From: Streptomyces griseorubiginosus
Lineage (GTDB): Bacteria > Actinomycetota > Actinomycetes > Streptomycetales > Streptomycetaceae
Assembly (NCBI RefSeq): GCF_001514195.1
Contig: NZ_KQ948741.1
Location: 124,001-188,000, forward strand
Direction: 5' to 3'
DNA length: 64,000 nucleotides
Shown here piece by piece: positions 1-7,666 of the stretch; position 1 is the stretch's first letter, and each line of letters begins with the position of its first letter. Under the pieces are notes generated by a model, which saw only the letters and a list, made by a program, of their open reading frames with translations, was not told the origin of the DNA and ran no database searches. The position numbers and the translations under genes were made by a program.

Positions 1-1
1 G

Positions 2-63
2 GTCCGCGTGGACGCGTTCGGCGACGGTCTGATCGTGGGGCCGGCGACGGGCAAGACGCTCTG
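2..63 (+). CDS. C-terminal end of a gene that starts before the window
   Basis: Only the last 20 codons are visible, ending in TGA at 61-63; the readable tail is VRVDAFGDGLIVGPATGKTL. The beta-strand-like pattern would suit the very C-terminus of an AAA+ ClpB-type disaggregase, and I recall clpB lying at this place in related chromosomes, but nothing diagnostic is inside the window. It converges on the next gene and shares the hairpin at 75-107 with it. The assignment is inference only. Confidence 0.55.
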
Positions 64-74
64 ATCCGAGTGGT

Positions 75-107
75 GCGGCGGGGGCCTCCTCCTGGGGCCC
101 CCGCCGC
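75..107. terminator. bidirectional hairpin between convergent genes
   Basis: Perfect 12-bp stem: GCGGCGGGGGCC at 75-86 pairs with GGCCCCCGCCGC at 96-107 across a 9-nt loop. It sits between two stop codons (63 on +, 111 on -). No U-tract, which is usual for Streptomyces terminators. Confidence 0.75.
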
Positions 108-110
108 CGC

Positions 111-599
111 TCACAGCGTGAACGCCACGTACCGCACCTCGGTCCAGGTGCGGCTGGTGTAGGTGACGTCGATCTGCACGGAAGCTCGCTCGTTCGCGAC
201 CGGGCCGGCGGTCAGGCACGAGTCGATCTGGGAGTCGCCGCACTGTGAGGTCCGTAGCTTCGGGCCCTGCGGGAAACTCGCCGCCACCCACGCGTCGAGT
301 TCGGCGCGCGGCAGGTCGAAACGGGCCTCGTAGCGGGGTCCGGACCCGCCCTGGAGCCCGCACCAGCTGCCGCGCATCCCCGTCGGCACCTTCGCCCCGC
401 CGAAGGCCAGCGCCTCGGCGCACGAGGTCTGCTTCACGTCCGTGTCGACCGAGTCGTCCGTGAAGAGCCAGGCGATCAGCAGCGCGAGCAGGGCCGCCAC
501 GACCAGCGTCGGCACGGCGAGGATCGCCAGGAAGACCCCCCATCTGGTCCTGCCCGGCACGTCCTGTTCCGGCACGGTTTCGGTCTCTGTCTGTGTCAT
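111..599 (-). CDS. single-pass membrane protein of unknown function
   Basis: 162 aa from the ATG at 599, which has a GGGGG ribosome site 5 nt upstream; a TTG at 611 is in frame but less likely. An acidic N-terminus (about residues 1-20) is followed by one hydrophobic helix (about 24-46, WGVFLAILAVPTLVVAALL), then an exported domain with four cysteines (SCAEA, SWCGL, QCGDS, SCLTA) that could form two disulphides. I do not recognise a family. It diverges from the YbjN gene, sharing a 141-bp promoter gap. Function unknown. Confidence 0.8.
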   Translation of the reverse strand: MTQTETETVPEQDVPGRTRWGVFLAILAVPTLVVAALLALLIAWLFTDDSVDTDVKQTSCAEALAFGGAKVPTGMRGSWCGLQGGSGPRYEARFDLPRAELDAWVAASFPQGPKLRTSQCGDSQIDSCLTAGPVANERASVQIDVTYTSRTWTEVRYVAFTL

Positions 600-740
600 G
601 TGTTCCCCCAATGGTCGGACCCCGTTCTACCGGAGCTGTCCGGATCATGTCAGCCCTGGGAGGACAGGGTCCGTCGGGGCTTGCCACCCCCCTCCCCGGA
701 TGGGGGAGGATGGCGGAATCCGTACGAAGGGAAATTCACG

Positions 741-1268
741 GTGACCATCGACCCGTCCTCGATTCCGAACTTCGGGGGCCAGCCCGAGCCGCAGCCCCAA
801 GGACCGGCGGGCCCCGTCGTCCCGGATCAGGATCTCGTGAAGCAGCTCCTCGACCAGATGGAGCTGAAGTATGTCGTCGACGACGAGGGTGACCTCGCGG
901 CGCCGTGGGAGCAGTTCCGTACGTATTTCATGTTCCGCGGCGAGGCCGACCAGCAGGTCTTCTCGGTGCGGACGTTCTACGACCGGCCCCACCAGATCGA
1001 CGAGAAGCCGCAGCTGCTCGAGTCGATCGACGACTGGAACCGCCGCACCCTGTGGCCCAAGGTCTACAGCCACACCCACGACGACGGCACCGTCCGCCTG
1101 ATCGGTGAGGCGCAGATGCTGATCGGCACCGGCGTCGCCCTGGAGCACTTCGTGTCCTCCACGGTCAGCTGGGTGCGCGCCGCCATCGAGTTCGACAAGT
1201 GGCTCGTCGAGCAGCTCGGCCTCGAGGAGGAGGTCAACGACGCGGAGAAGCCCGAGGACGACGAGTAG
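741..1268 (+). CDS. YbjN domain-containing protein
   Basis: 175 aa from the GTG at 741, chosen because GAAGGGA lies just upstream; the open frame runs further up but has no ribosome site. After a proline-rich head (residues 1-30), the segment from about 33 to 155 has the YbjN fold pattern (LLDQMELKYVVDDEGD, then TYFMFRGEADQQVFSVRTFY, then a HDDGTVRLIGEAQM strand). The C-terminus is acidic (EEEVNDAEKPEDDE). YbjN proteins resemble type III secretion chaperones in fold; in actinobacteria their role is not settled. Cytosolic; single-gene transcript. Confidence 0.85.
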   Translation: MTIDPSSIPNFGGQPEPQPQGPAGPVVPDQDLVKQLLDQMELKYVVDDEGDLAAPWEQFRTYFMFRGEADQQVFSVRTFYDRPHQIDEKPQLLESIDDWNRRTLWPKVYSHTHDDGTVRLIGEAQMLIGTGVALEHFVSSTVSWVRAAIEFDKWLVEQLGLEEEVNDAEKPEDDE

Positions 1269-1315
1269 TCGTTCCCCGGGACGTTCCGGGTGTTTCGGAT
1301 ATCTCGGATGTCTCG

Positions 1316-2542
1316 CTACAGGGGCGTACCGGCGAGCACGACCAGGTACGCGCCGTAGCCGAACGAGAGCCCGGCCAGGGCAGCGGTCACCACGGCCGCG
1401 TGCCAGGGCCGGGCTCTCGCCGTCCGCACCAGCGCCCGTGCGAGCGGCAGCAGCAGCGGGAACGCGGGCAGCAGGAACCGCGGCTTGGACGCGAAGAACC
1501 CCGACCCGCCGAGCGCGACCAGCAGCAGGACCCCGCTGTAGACCAGCAACGGCAGCGGGGCGCGGTCGGCGAGCAGCAGGGCGAACAGGAGTACGGCGGC
1601 GGCGACCAGCAGCAGGGCCACGGGGAAGACCATCCGGTCGCTGTCCAGCGCCAGGTGCCGTACGAAACGCAGGGACCCCGCGCCCAGGTCGAAACGGGAG
1701 CCCCAGCGGCGCTGCACCGCGAAGTAGCCGCCGAGCAGATCGCCCTCGCGGTGCCCCACCCACAGCACGTACCCGAGCCAGCCCAGCGGGGCGAGCGCGA
1801 CGCCCGTCCACAGCCTGTGGGTAACTTTTCGCCGCGCTCGAACACACCGCACGATCTCGTACGACGCCGTCGCGAGGACCGCCGCGGCGGCCGCGACCCC
1901 GTTGGGCCGGGCCAGCCCGGCGAGCGCGGCCAGTGCGCCCGCCCACACCCAGCGCCCGGTCAGCACGGCGTACAGCGACCAGGCGGCGAAGGCCGTCAGG
2001 ACCGGTTCGGTGTACGCCAGGCACAGCACGACCGAGTGCGGCAGCAGGCCCCACAGCAGCACCAGGGCGGTGGCCACGGCCCGTCCGTGCAGGCGCAGGG
2101 CGACGGCGTGGATGCCGGCGGCGGCCACCGCGGCGGCGGTCCAGGACACCACGAGGCCCGCCGCGCCCCCGCTGAGCGGGGTCAACGCGGTCACCGTGCG
2201 GACCAGTGCCGGGTAGAGCGGGAAGAACGCCAGGTCGCTGAAGACGGTGCCGGGCCGGATGTGCAGGGTGCGGACGTAGCCGTGCGCGGCGATCCCCAGG
2301 TACCACCGGGAGTCCCAGGACCGCCCGAGCAGCGTGAGCGGCCCGTGGCCGGCGGCCCAGGCCGTCACGGCGAGCACGGCGAGCCCGGCGATCCGCGCGA
2401 CGGCGAACAGCCCGAGCGCCGCCACCAGCGGATGTGCGACACGGCCGCGGATGCCGGGTCGGGCGACACTGGACGGCGCGAGCGTGCTGGCATGGGTCAC
2501 ATCAGCACATTGCAGAAGAAGTCGGTCATAAGCGAGCATCAC
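1316..2542 (-). CDS. polytopic membrane glycosyltransferase, PIG-V-like
   Basis: About 408 aa with 9-11 hydrophobic helices. The early extracytoplasmic loop carries WDSRWYLGIAAHGY and is followed by FFPLYPALVR and AYTEPVL, the signature pattern of GT-C mannosyltransferases related to PIG-V (the acidic WDS loop binds the polyprenyl-phosphate sugar donor). It would act in the cytoplasmic membrane, glycosylating an exported protein or lipid. The start is uncertain: GTG 2542 and ATG 2539 lack a good ribosome site, and a GTG further in is possible. It runs in the same direction as the aminotransferase, 49 bp downstream of it. Confidence 0.75.
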   Translation of the reverse strand: MMLAYDRLLLQCADVTHASTLAPSSVARPGIRGRVAHPLVAALGLFAVARIAGLAVLAVTAWAAGHGPLTLLGRSWDSRWYLGIAAHGYVRTLHIRPGTVFSDLAFFPLYPALVRTVTALTPLSGGAAGLVVSWTAAAVAAAGIHAVALRLHGRAVATALVLLWGLLPHSVVLCLAYTEPVLTAFAAWSLYAVLTGRWVWAGALAALAGLARPNGVAAAAAVLATASYEIVRCVRARRKVTHRLWTGVALAPLGWLGYVLWVGHREGDLLGGYFAVQRRWGSRFDLGAGSLRFVRHLALDSDRMVFPVALLLVAAAVLLFALLLADRAPLPLLVYSGVLLLVALGGSGFFASKPRFLLPAFPLLLPLARALVRTARARPWHAAVVTAALAGLSFGYGAYLVVLAGTPL

Positions 2543-2591
2543 GAGCGCGGTGTCTGCTCGGTCGACCCCCGCCGCCCGCGACCCTCGGTGC

Positions 2592-3773
2592 TCAGCCCGC
2601 CAGGGTCTTCAGCCGCTGTGCGGCCTCCTCCAGCACCTCCGTGCGCTTGCAGAACGCGAAGCGTACGAACGGGGCGCCGGCCTCGCGGTGGTCGTAGAAG
2701 ACGGCGTTCGGGATGGCGACGACGCCCGCGCGTTCGGGCAGGGCGCGGCAGAAGGCGAAGCCGTCGGTCTCGCCCAGGGGGCGGATGTCGGTGGTGATGA
2801 AGTAGGTGCCCGCCGTGCGGAAGACCTCGAAGCCGGCGTCCTTCAGGCCCGTCGCCAGCAGGTCCCGCTTGGCCCGCATGTCCTCGCGGAAGGCGGTGAA
2901 GTAGCTCTCCGGCAGGGCGAGGGCCTCGGCGACCGCGTACTGGAACGGGCCCGAGGAGACGTACGTCAGGAACTGCTTCGCCGAACGGACCGCCGAGACC
3001 AGGCCGGGCGCCGCCGTGATCCAGCCGACCTTCCAGCCGGTGAAGGAGAAGGTCTTGCCGGCGGAGCCGATCGTCACCGTGCGCTCCCGCATCCCCGGAA
3101 AGGTCGCGAGGGGCAGGTGTTCGGCCTCGTCGAAGACCAGGTGCTCGTAGACCTCGTCCGTGACGACCAGCAGATCCCGCTCCACGGCCAGCTCGGCGAC
3201 GGCCGTCAGCTCCTCGCGGGTGAGGACCGTGCCGGTGGGGTTGTGCGGGGTGTTGATCAGCAGCAGGCGGGTCCTGTCGGTGACCGCGGCGCGCAGCTCG
3301 TCGAGGTCGAGACGGAAGCGACCGTCGTCCGGCCGCAGGGTGACCGGGACCCGGGTGCCGCCCGCCATCGCGATGCAGGCCGCGTAGGAGTCGTAGTACG
3401 GCTCCAGGGCGACGACCTCGTCGCCGGGCTCGACCAGGGCGAGCAGGGCGGCCGCGATGGCCTCCGTGGCGCCGGCGGTGACCAGGACCTCGGTGTCGGG
3501 GTCCCAGGACAGGCCGTAGTGGTGCTCCTGGTGCGCGGCGATCGCCGTGCGCAGTTCCGGGACGCCGGGACCCGGCGGGTACTGGTTGCCGCGACCGTCG
3601 CGCAGCGCCCGCACCGCGGCCTCCCGGACCTCCTCGGGGCCGTCCGTGTCGGGGAACCCCTGGCCCAGGTTGATCGACCCGGTGCTGAGCGCCAGGGCGG
3701 ACATCTCGGCGAAGATCGTCGTCCCGAACTCGGCGAGACGGCGGTTGAGCAGGGGGCGCGCGCTGGAGGTCAT
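2592..3773 (-). CDS. PLP-dependent class I aminotransferase (DapC/kynurenine aminotransferase type)
   Basis: About 393 aa, fold type I. Visible landmarks: LGQGFPDTDGP near the N-terminus, VTAGATEAI for the phosphate site, NTPHNPTGTV, DEVYEHLVFD (Asp and Tyr contacting the pyridine ring), and the PLP lysine in GSAGKTFSFTGWKVGW. This subgroup includes N-succinyl-diaminopimelate, methionine/glutamine and kynurenine aminotransferases; sequence alone does not choose. I prefer the ATG at 3773 because AGGA is about 8 nt upstream; the ATG at 3782 is in frame. The AICE core site lies only about 27 bp upstream of the start, so its leader and probably its promoter now come from the element. Confidence 0.9.
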   Translation of the reverse strand: MTSSARPLLNRRLAEFGTTIFAEMSALALSTGSINLGQGFPDTDGPEEVREAAVRALRDGRGNQYPPGPGVPELRTAIAAHQEHHYGLSWDPDTEVLVTAGATEAIAAALLALVEPGDEVVALEPYYDSYAACIAMAGGTRVPVTLRPDDGRFRLDLDELRAAVTDRTRLLLINTPHNPTGTVLTREELTAVAELAVERDLLVVTDEVYEHLVFDEAEHLPLATFPGMRERTVTIGSAGKTFSFTGWKVGWITAAPGLVSAVRSAKQFLTYVSSGPFQYAVAEALALPESYFTAFREDMRAKRDLLATGLKDAGFEVFRTAGTYFITTDIRPLGETDGFAFCRALPERAGVVAIPNAVFYDHREAGAPFVRFAFCKRTEVLEEAAQRLKTLAG

Positions 3774-3794
3774 GCCGGTCATCCTGCGCCCAAG

Positions 3795-3813
3795 CTCTGG
3801 AGTTCCTCAACTC
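3795..3813. repeat. attL candidate of the AICE
   Basis: CTCTGGAGTTCCTCAACTC here matches CTCTGAAGTTCCTCAACTC at 22693-22711 (18 of 19, last 13 identical). The two copies bracket exactly the set of mobile-element genes, one 27 bp upstream of the aminotransferase start and the other 63 bp after the integrase stop. The core AGTTCCTCAACT is itself a weak dyad (AGTT-N4-AACT). Confidence 0.65.
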
Positions 3814-4141
3814 ACGTCCGGGGTTTGGCGCCTGCGGCGGGACCTACCGGACCCCCTCTGAGCAGGGGGAGAGTGGTCGGCAACTGTCGTCGCCTGTCGA
3901 CGTCGGCCGCTGCCGGACGGCCCACAGACGGCCCCACCCAGGTACGCCCGGCAGATTTACAGGCCGCGCTTTACGCAGCCCCTGACCTGGGTTGCGAGCT
4001 GCAAGTCCGGGTGTCACTCCACAGTCGGCCCACGGCCAGCCGGCTCCGCCCGCGTAACACCTGAGCAGACACAGAGTCAGATTCTCTGCGTTCGGCGTAC
4101 CATACGGAGGCTGATCTTCGCCAGGAACCCGGGGGGGAACC
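3814..4141. other. left-end non-coding segment of the AICE
   Basis: About 330 bp with no convincing gene. It holds a small hairpin (CCCCCT 3852-3857 with AGGGGG 3864-3869), the integrase arm-site candidate at 3917-3934, and a related GGCCCACGGCC at about 4027-4037. The last 60 bp should contain the promoter for the gene at 4142 (TACCAT near 4100 is a possible -10). Confidence 0.5.
3917..3934 (+). repeat. integrase arm-type site candidate, left copy
   Basis: ACGGCCCACAGACGGCCC, an 18-bp sequence repeated perfectly at 22608-22625. Internally it is two ACGGCCC heptamers spaced 11 bp start to start. It lies 104 bp inside the left core repeat; the right copy is 68 bp inside the right core repeat. 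That places one copy on each arm of the rejoined attP, as expected for arm-type binding sites of a tyrosine integrase. Confidence 0.5.
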
Positions 4142-5083
4142 TTGACTCAGAGCCGCTTCCGTACTGTTTCGTTCTACGAGGTGGTCAGGGGTAAGGATGA
4201 CCACAACCCTCGCATGGAACTGGTTAATTGGCAGCAGGCATTAGATGGCATGCTGCGTCGCACCGCTGCGTACAGAACGTTCATTTCACCAGACGGTGAC
4301 ACCTACATCGGCGAATCCGTAGCCTACTTCAATCAGATGCATCTGATTGTTGGACGCATTGGTGCCGGCAATATGCAGACCGTCGATCTCGATCATGGAC
4401 ACATCGAGGAACTTCGCCTTGAAGGTAATCGAGGGTTCATCGACACTAGCACGGTTTGCTTCCTGGATTACGCAAACATTATCGGCGTAATGCATGGCAA
4501 CCAATCAGCGCCTAGAGCATCCGCCATTCAGCGCTGGATGAACGCCTGCGGGATCATCACAGAAGATGTAGCCCTGTGGCCTGTGATCTCAAAAAGTGTT
4601 TGGGAAAAACTAGAAAACGCCTCAGCCGTCCATAACGTGGAATTTTCCTTCCGTCCCAACCCGGCTTGGATGCCTCAGGACGGAGTTTCCCTGTTTGGGT
4701 TCAGTCGGGATGCGGGGGAGCGTTACGCCGATCACCGGGTCACCATCAAGGTTGAAGTGCCCAAACGCGGTGGCGGGGGCCCGACCTCGCGAGCACGCGG
4801 GCACAGGCGTCTTCAAGACGACGCTGTGAGCCTCGTCTCTGGTCTCGGCTACCTCGTGGGGCCGAGCGGCATCGATCGCGCTCGCGCCCTGGTTACATCA
4901 CCTACCCCCGACGGTCACTTCAAGGAAGAGGCTCTTGACTTCCTGAAGCATCACGTCACAGCGAAGAAGCGGGTGGCAGTGCTCGAAGACGAGTCCCGAC
5001 CGCGTCACGCTGTTGCAGTGCAGGCCATCATGGAGGCCGCACAGGAGCATGAGGCCGACCTCAAGGCCGCTGTCAGTGGGTAG
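4142..5083 (+). CDS. RexA/KwaB-like cargo protein, family not identified
   Basis: 313 aa from the TTG at 4142 (GGGGGGGAA about 7 nt upstream). I do not recognise a named domain with certainty. It starts with a small-strand motif RTVSFYEVV, continues with a region reading YIGESVAYFNQMHLIVGRI, then FIDTSTVCFLDYANIIGVM followed by a helix (SAIQRWMNACG), a strand-rich middle (HNVEFSFRPNPAWM) and a basic linker near 215. This order of elements resembles the phage lambda exclusion protein RexA (279 aa) and the Kiwa protein KwaB (about 315 aa). Base composition is clearly lower in GC than its neighbours, a sign of separate acquisition. It is followed 34 bp later by a 4-TM gene, the same layout as rexA-rexB. 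Role in phage exclusion is inference. Confidence 0.75.
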   Translation: MTQSRFRTVSFYEVVRGKDDHNPRMELVNWQQALDGMLRRTAAYRTFISPDGDTYIGESVAYFNQMHLIVGRIGAGNMQTVDLDHGHIEELRLEGNRGFIDTSTVCFLDYANIIGVMHGNQSAPRASAIQRWMNACGIITEDVALWPVISKSVWEKLENASAVHNVEFSFRPNPAWMPQDGVSLFGFSRDAGERYADHRVTIKVEVPKRGGGGPTSRARGHRRLQDDAVSLVSGLGYLVGPSGIDRARALVTSPTPDGHFKEEALDFLKHHVTAKKRVAVLEDESRPRHAVAVQAIMEAAQEHEADLKAAVSG

Positions 5084-5117
5084 CTCTATCGTGGGGCTCA
5101 ACAGTGGGGGGTAGACC

Positions 5118-5675
5118 ATGTTGCGGCCGAGCGGCATTTACAGACGCCTAGCAAGTATATGGAGTGAACGCCCAGCAGTTGACTGGGGCGTATCTGTCGT
5201 AGCGATCGTCATTCATTCGGCAGTTACTCATTTCGACACATCTTCATCTGTATTACGGGGAATCGACCCCGACCGCCGCGGCGACATCTATATGACGGTA
5301 GCCTCAATATCGGCTCTCATTGGTGGATTCGGTACGGCCGCCATCAGCCAGTACGCGACGGCCAACGGCAGAAGGATGTTGGAACTTCGGCGTCGATTCG
5401 GCGTTAGCCTGCGCAAAAATTGGTCGGGAATCCTCGTCTCGATGCTCGCAGTTTCCGGAGGAAGTCTGCTGTCCCTGATGATGGATGACGGGAAGAAGAT
5501 TGGTGCAATTGGTTGGCTGATGGAAGCCCTCTTGATTCTTGGTGTCCTACGATCCATGCGGCTCGTCTGGCTTTTCAGCATGTTGATTGACATGGCCGAT
5601 GCAGACGTAACTGAACCTCAACGGTCACCCGCGATTCGAGTGCCCAATCAGGCTGGGGATCTCCCGCCGGTCTAG
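5118..5675 (+). CDS. four-helix membrane protein, RexB/KwaA-like partner
   Basis: 185 aa from the ATG at 5118 (GGGGGG 6 nt upstream). Four hydrophobic segments at about residues 20-38, 56-78, 102-121 and 128-157, with short loops, a basic loop (RRRFGVSLRKN) between helices 2 and 3, and a short polar C-tail. No signal peptide, no enzymatic motif. It is immediately downstream of, and probably co-transcribed with, the RexA/KwaB-like gene; RexB and KwaA are likewise small four-helix membrane proteins paired with a cytosolic sensor. A membrane effector or membrane sensor role is inferred from that arrangement, not from sequence identity. Confidence 0.75.
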   Translation: MLRPSGIYRRLASIWSERPAVDWGVSVVAIVIHSAVTHFDTSSSVLRGIDPDRRGDIYMTVASISALIGGFGTAAISQYATANGRRMLELRRRFGVSLRKNWSGILVSMLAVSGGSLLSLMMDDGKKIGAIGWLMEALLILGVLRSMRLVWLFSMLIDMADADVTEPQRSPAIRVPNQAGDLPPV

Positions 5676-5891
5676 TCGACACAACTTCGGAGTAAGAGAC
5701 CAGCACGTCACAGGAACGGCTTTCAAGACCGATGAGGGGTCACGACGTCCACACCCTCTGAACTACGCAGTAAGCGCTGTACCAAGGCTCTGGCCCGCAC
5801 ACGGCCCACGCCCCTCAAAAACCATCATCGAACTCTCATTGGGGTGAACCCAGGAAGATGCTGTGCCTGAGAGACGTTGCCTCGCCCAGCA

Positions 5892-7028
5892 TCAATCAGG
5901 GAACTCAGTAAGGAGACGCCCGGCCAGAAGGTCCGCGACGAATAATTCGAGGCTCGCAGCAAGCGCATCTACCTCACGCCGATCAGGGCGCTCCACGTGA
6001 CCATGCGTGAGCACACTGCGCATCGTGTAGCAACGACTGAAGAACACGTCTGGCGCCTGGCCGGCATATGTACGAGGCTCCAGAGTCCGGGCCAACCGTT
6101 TTCCGGCTTGCCCGATCGACTCACTCCGCAGGTCCTTGAGACTCATACGTAGAGAGTTCCGCTCAGGGTCGGTGAGGTCTGTGTTGCCTTTAGTGGCCTC
6201 GATCATGGCGGTCACGTGAGTCTGAGCGTCATCCGAGCGGGGCTGGCGAACGAGCAGGGTCTCAATCGCCATGGTCAACATCAGAAGCCGCGAGTCTGCC
6301 GATGGCTGGAAAAAGGAGCCGCTGTAGAGGTCAAAGGCTACCCGCTCACGGCCGTTCAGCGGGTCATGGAGGCGGGCGGCCTGCTCGAACACTAGACGGT
6401 TCCGCTCCTCGGACGGACGCTTACAACCCTTGACACTCGGCGCGCCGAGGAAGCGCAGACCTGGCTGATCTTCGAAGACTGTGACGCCGGACAGGTGCGC
6501 CAACACGGGATGCCCCATTAGATGGGAAAAGAATTTTTCGCCCGCTTTTGTCACCATATTGACGGGCTGTCGATCCCCAAAGTCGGCAGCGAGGTGCACG
6601 CGAGCGAAGGCACGACTAATTACGTCCCGCCACCGCTCGCCTTCGCGGGCAGCTTCGTCCTCAGTGGCGTATCCCGCGCCTCGGATCACGAGGTCGGTGG
6701 CATCACACAAGCGTTGGTCAGCGTCCCCGAAGGGCTTCAGCCAAACCTGTCGCTCCCCTTCGTCCTGCAAGGAGAACTGGTTCTCGGTCAGCCCAAGCAG
6801 GGTCTGACTCGGCATAGTGAAGGGGACGCGAAAGCAATACACGGGGGGCTCCCGGAAGTCGTAGCCAGGTTCTCGTGATAGCAGATGCCGGATTCGCGAC
6901 GCCACATCTTTTTGAGGCCCTAGCCGGCGCCATCCCGCGGTGGGGAGCCCTCCATCTTGCGGGGGTTGAAAGCAAGAGTAGGAGGGCCCACCATCGCGCA
7001 CCTTCGACGGCGCCAACCTCAGCGCCAC
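5892..7028 (-). CDS. HEPN-domain protein with C-terminal RX4H motif
   Basis: 378 aa from the GTG at 7028. The N-terminal two thirds is not recognised. The C-terminal part (from about residue 225, LYSGSFFQPSADSRLLMLTMAIETLL) has the helical pattern of a HEPN bundle and ends with YTMRSVLTHGHVE, which supplies the catalytic R-X4-H of HEPN ribonucleases (RSVLTH). The same layout, a poorly conserved sensor-like front plus C-terminal HEPN, occurs in ApeA-type abortive infection proteins. It is last of a three-gene operon, 11 bp after the previous stop, so it probably acts with the DUF262 and RLSP-HEPN proteins. RNA cleavage in response to infection is inferred. Confidence 0.8.
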   Translation of the reverse strand: MALRLAPSKVRDGGPSYSCFQPPQDGGLPTAGWRRLGPQKDVASRIRHLLSREPGYDFREPPVYCFRVPFTMPSQTLLGLTENQFSLQDEGERQVWLKPFGDADQRLCDATDLVIRGAGYATEDEAAREGERWRDVISRAFARVHLAADFGDRQPVNMVTKAGEKFFSHLMGHPVLAHLSGVTVFEDQPGLRFLGAPSVKGCKRPSEERNRLVFEQAARLHDPLNGRERVAFDLYSGSFFQPSADSRLLMLTMAIETLLVRQPRSDDAQTHVTAMIEATKGNTDLTDPERNSLRMSLKDLRSESIGQAGKRLARTLEPRTYAGQAPDVFFSRCYTMRSVLTHGHVERPDRREVDALAASLELFVADLLAGRLLTEFPD

Positions 7029-7039
7029 GAGCTGTCGCC

Positions 7040-7654
7040 TTACTTTGTTGTCATCAGTACGTCAACATCACGGAATCCAGCGAGAATCTGACGCACGGCC
7101 TTGACCTCGTTCTGAGGGTCAGGCCTTACCTGCATCTTGGCAGCCTTATGCGCCACCTCGCCTCGGGCTGTCGCCCAAGTTTCAGTGGCGTTGAGCCACA
7201 CCGGATCTATCTCCTTCTCGGTGATTCCGATAGGCATCAGCAATCGAAGTATGTTCTTTTCCTTAATGCCATGATTCTGAGTTCTGACGTATCGATTGAA
7301 CTCGTTTTTGGCTGCTTCGACTCTAGCCTTCAGATCCGGATACTTTTTCTTCTGTGATGCATCCGAAAGTGACTCAGGCATTGAGTGCAATGATTCCTTG
7401 TAGGCCACCACGGAGAGGAGGCTTGTGGAGATTACCCCGGAATACTCCCAGCGGGAGAATGCGGTATTCACTACCTCGATCACGCGATCCTCGATGAACG
7501 CCTCAAACTCTGCGTGGACGAGAACTTTGAACGCTCGTGTGAGTTCGTAAACGACATCGTCGTAACTTCCCGTGGGATCGAACGGGGAGGGGATTAAGTG
7601 TTTCTCCAGATCTGCGATCCGAGTCTCCAGATCCTGAAATCTCGATGAAGGCAT
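7040..7654 (-). CDS. RiboL-PSP-HEPN (MAE_28990-type) protein
   Basis: 204 aa from the ATG at 7654 with AGGGGA 7 nt upstream. After an N-terminal coiled segment (DLETRIADLEKHL) the pattern YELTRAFKVLVHAEFEAFIEDRV is that of the MAE_28990/RiboL-PSP-HEPN family, and TARGEVAHKAA near residue 165 gives the second HEPN signature, R-X4-H (RGEVAH). Lysine-rich helices lie between. HEPN proteins of this type are predicted RNases in toxin and defence modules. It sits between the DUF262 gene (12 bp) and a second HEPN gene (11 bp), hence one transcript. GC content is low for this genome. Confidence 0.87.
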   Translation of the reverse strand: MPSSRFQDLETRIADLEKHLIPSPFDPTGSYDDVVYELTRAFKVLVHAEFEAFIEDRVIEVVNTAFSRWEYSGVISTSLLSVVAYKESLHSMPESLSDASQKKKYPDLKARVEAAKNEFNRYVRTQNHGIKEKNILRLLMPIGITEKEIDPVWLNATETWATARGEVAHKAAKMQVRPDPQNEVKAVRQILAGFRDVDVLMTTK

Positions 7655-7666
7655 ATCGGTTCCCCT

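Noticed and set aside
645..2306. Long minus-strand open frame of 553 codons over the YbjN and glycosyltransferase genes
   Set aside because: It is arginine/proline/alanine-rich and lies antisense to or out of frame with genes that have clear domains; typical GC-rich shadow.
3903..3960. Second decayed integrase at the left end, suggested by the 18-bp match to the int 3' end
   Set aside because: Similarity does not go beyond the 18 bp, so arm-type sites are the simpler reading.
3780..4140. tRNA gene as the AICE target site
   Set aside because: No cloverleaf, T-loop GTTCRA or CCA-adjacent stem could be found at either end of the element.
7040..7357. Plus-strand open frame 6875-7357 over the RLSP-HEPN gene
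   Set aside because: No ribosome site and no domain; the minus strand has a coherent HEPN protein with a good start.
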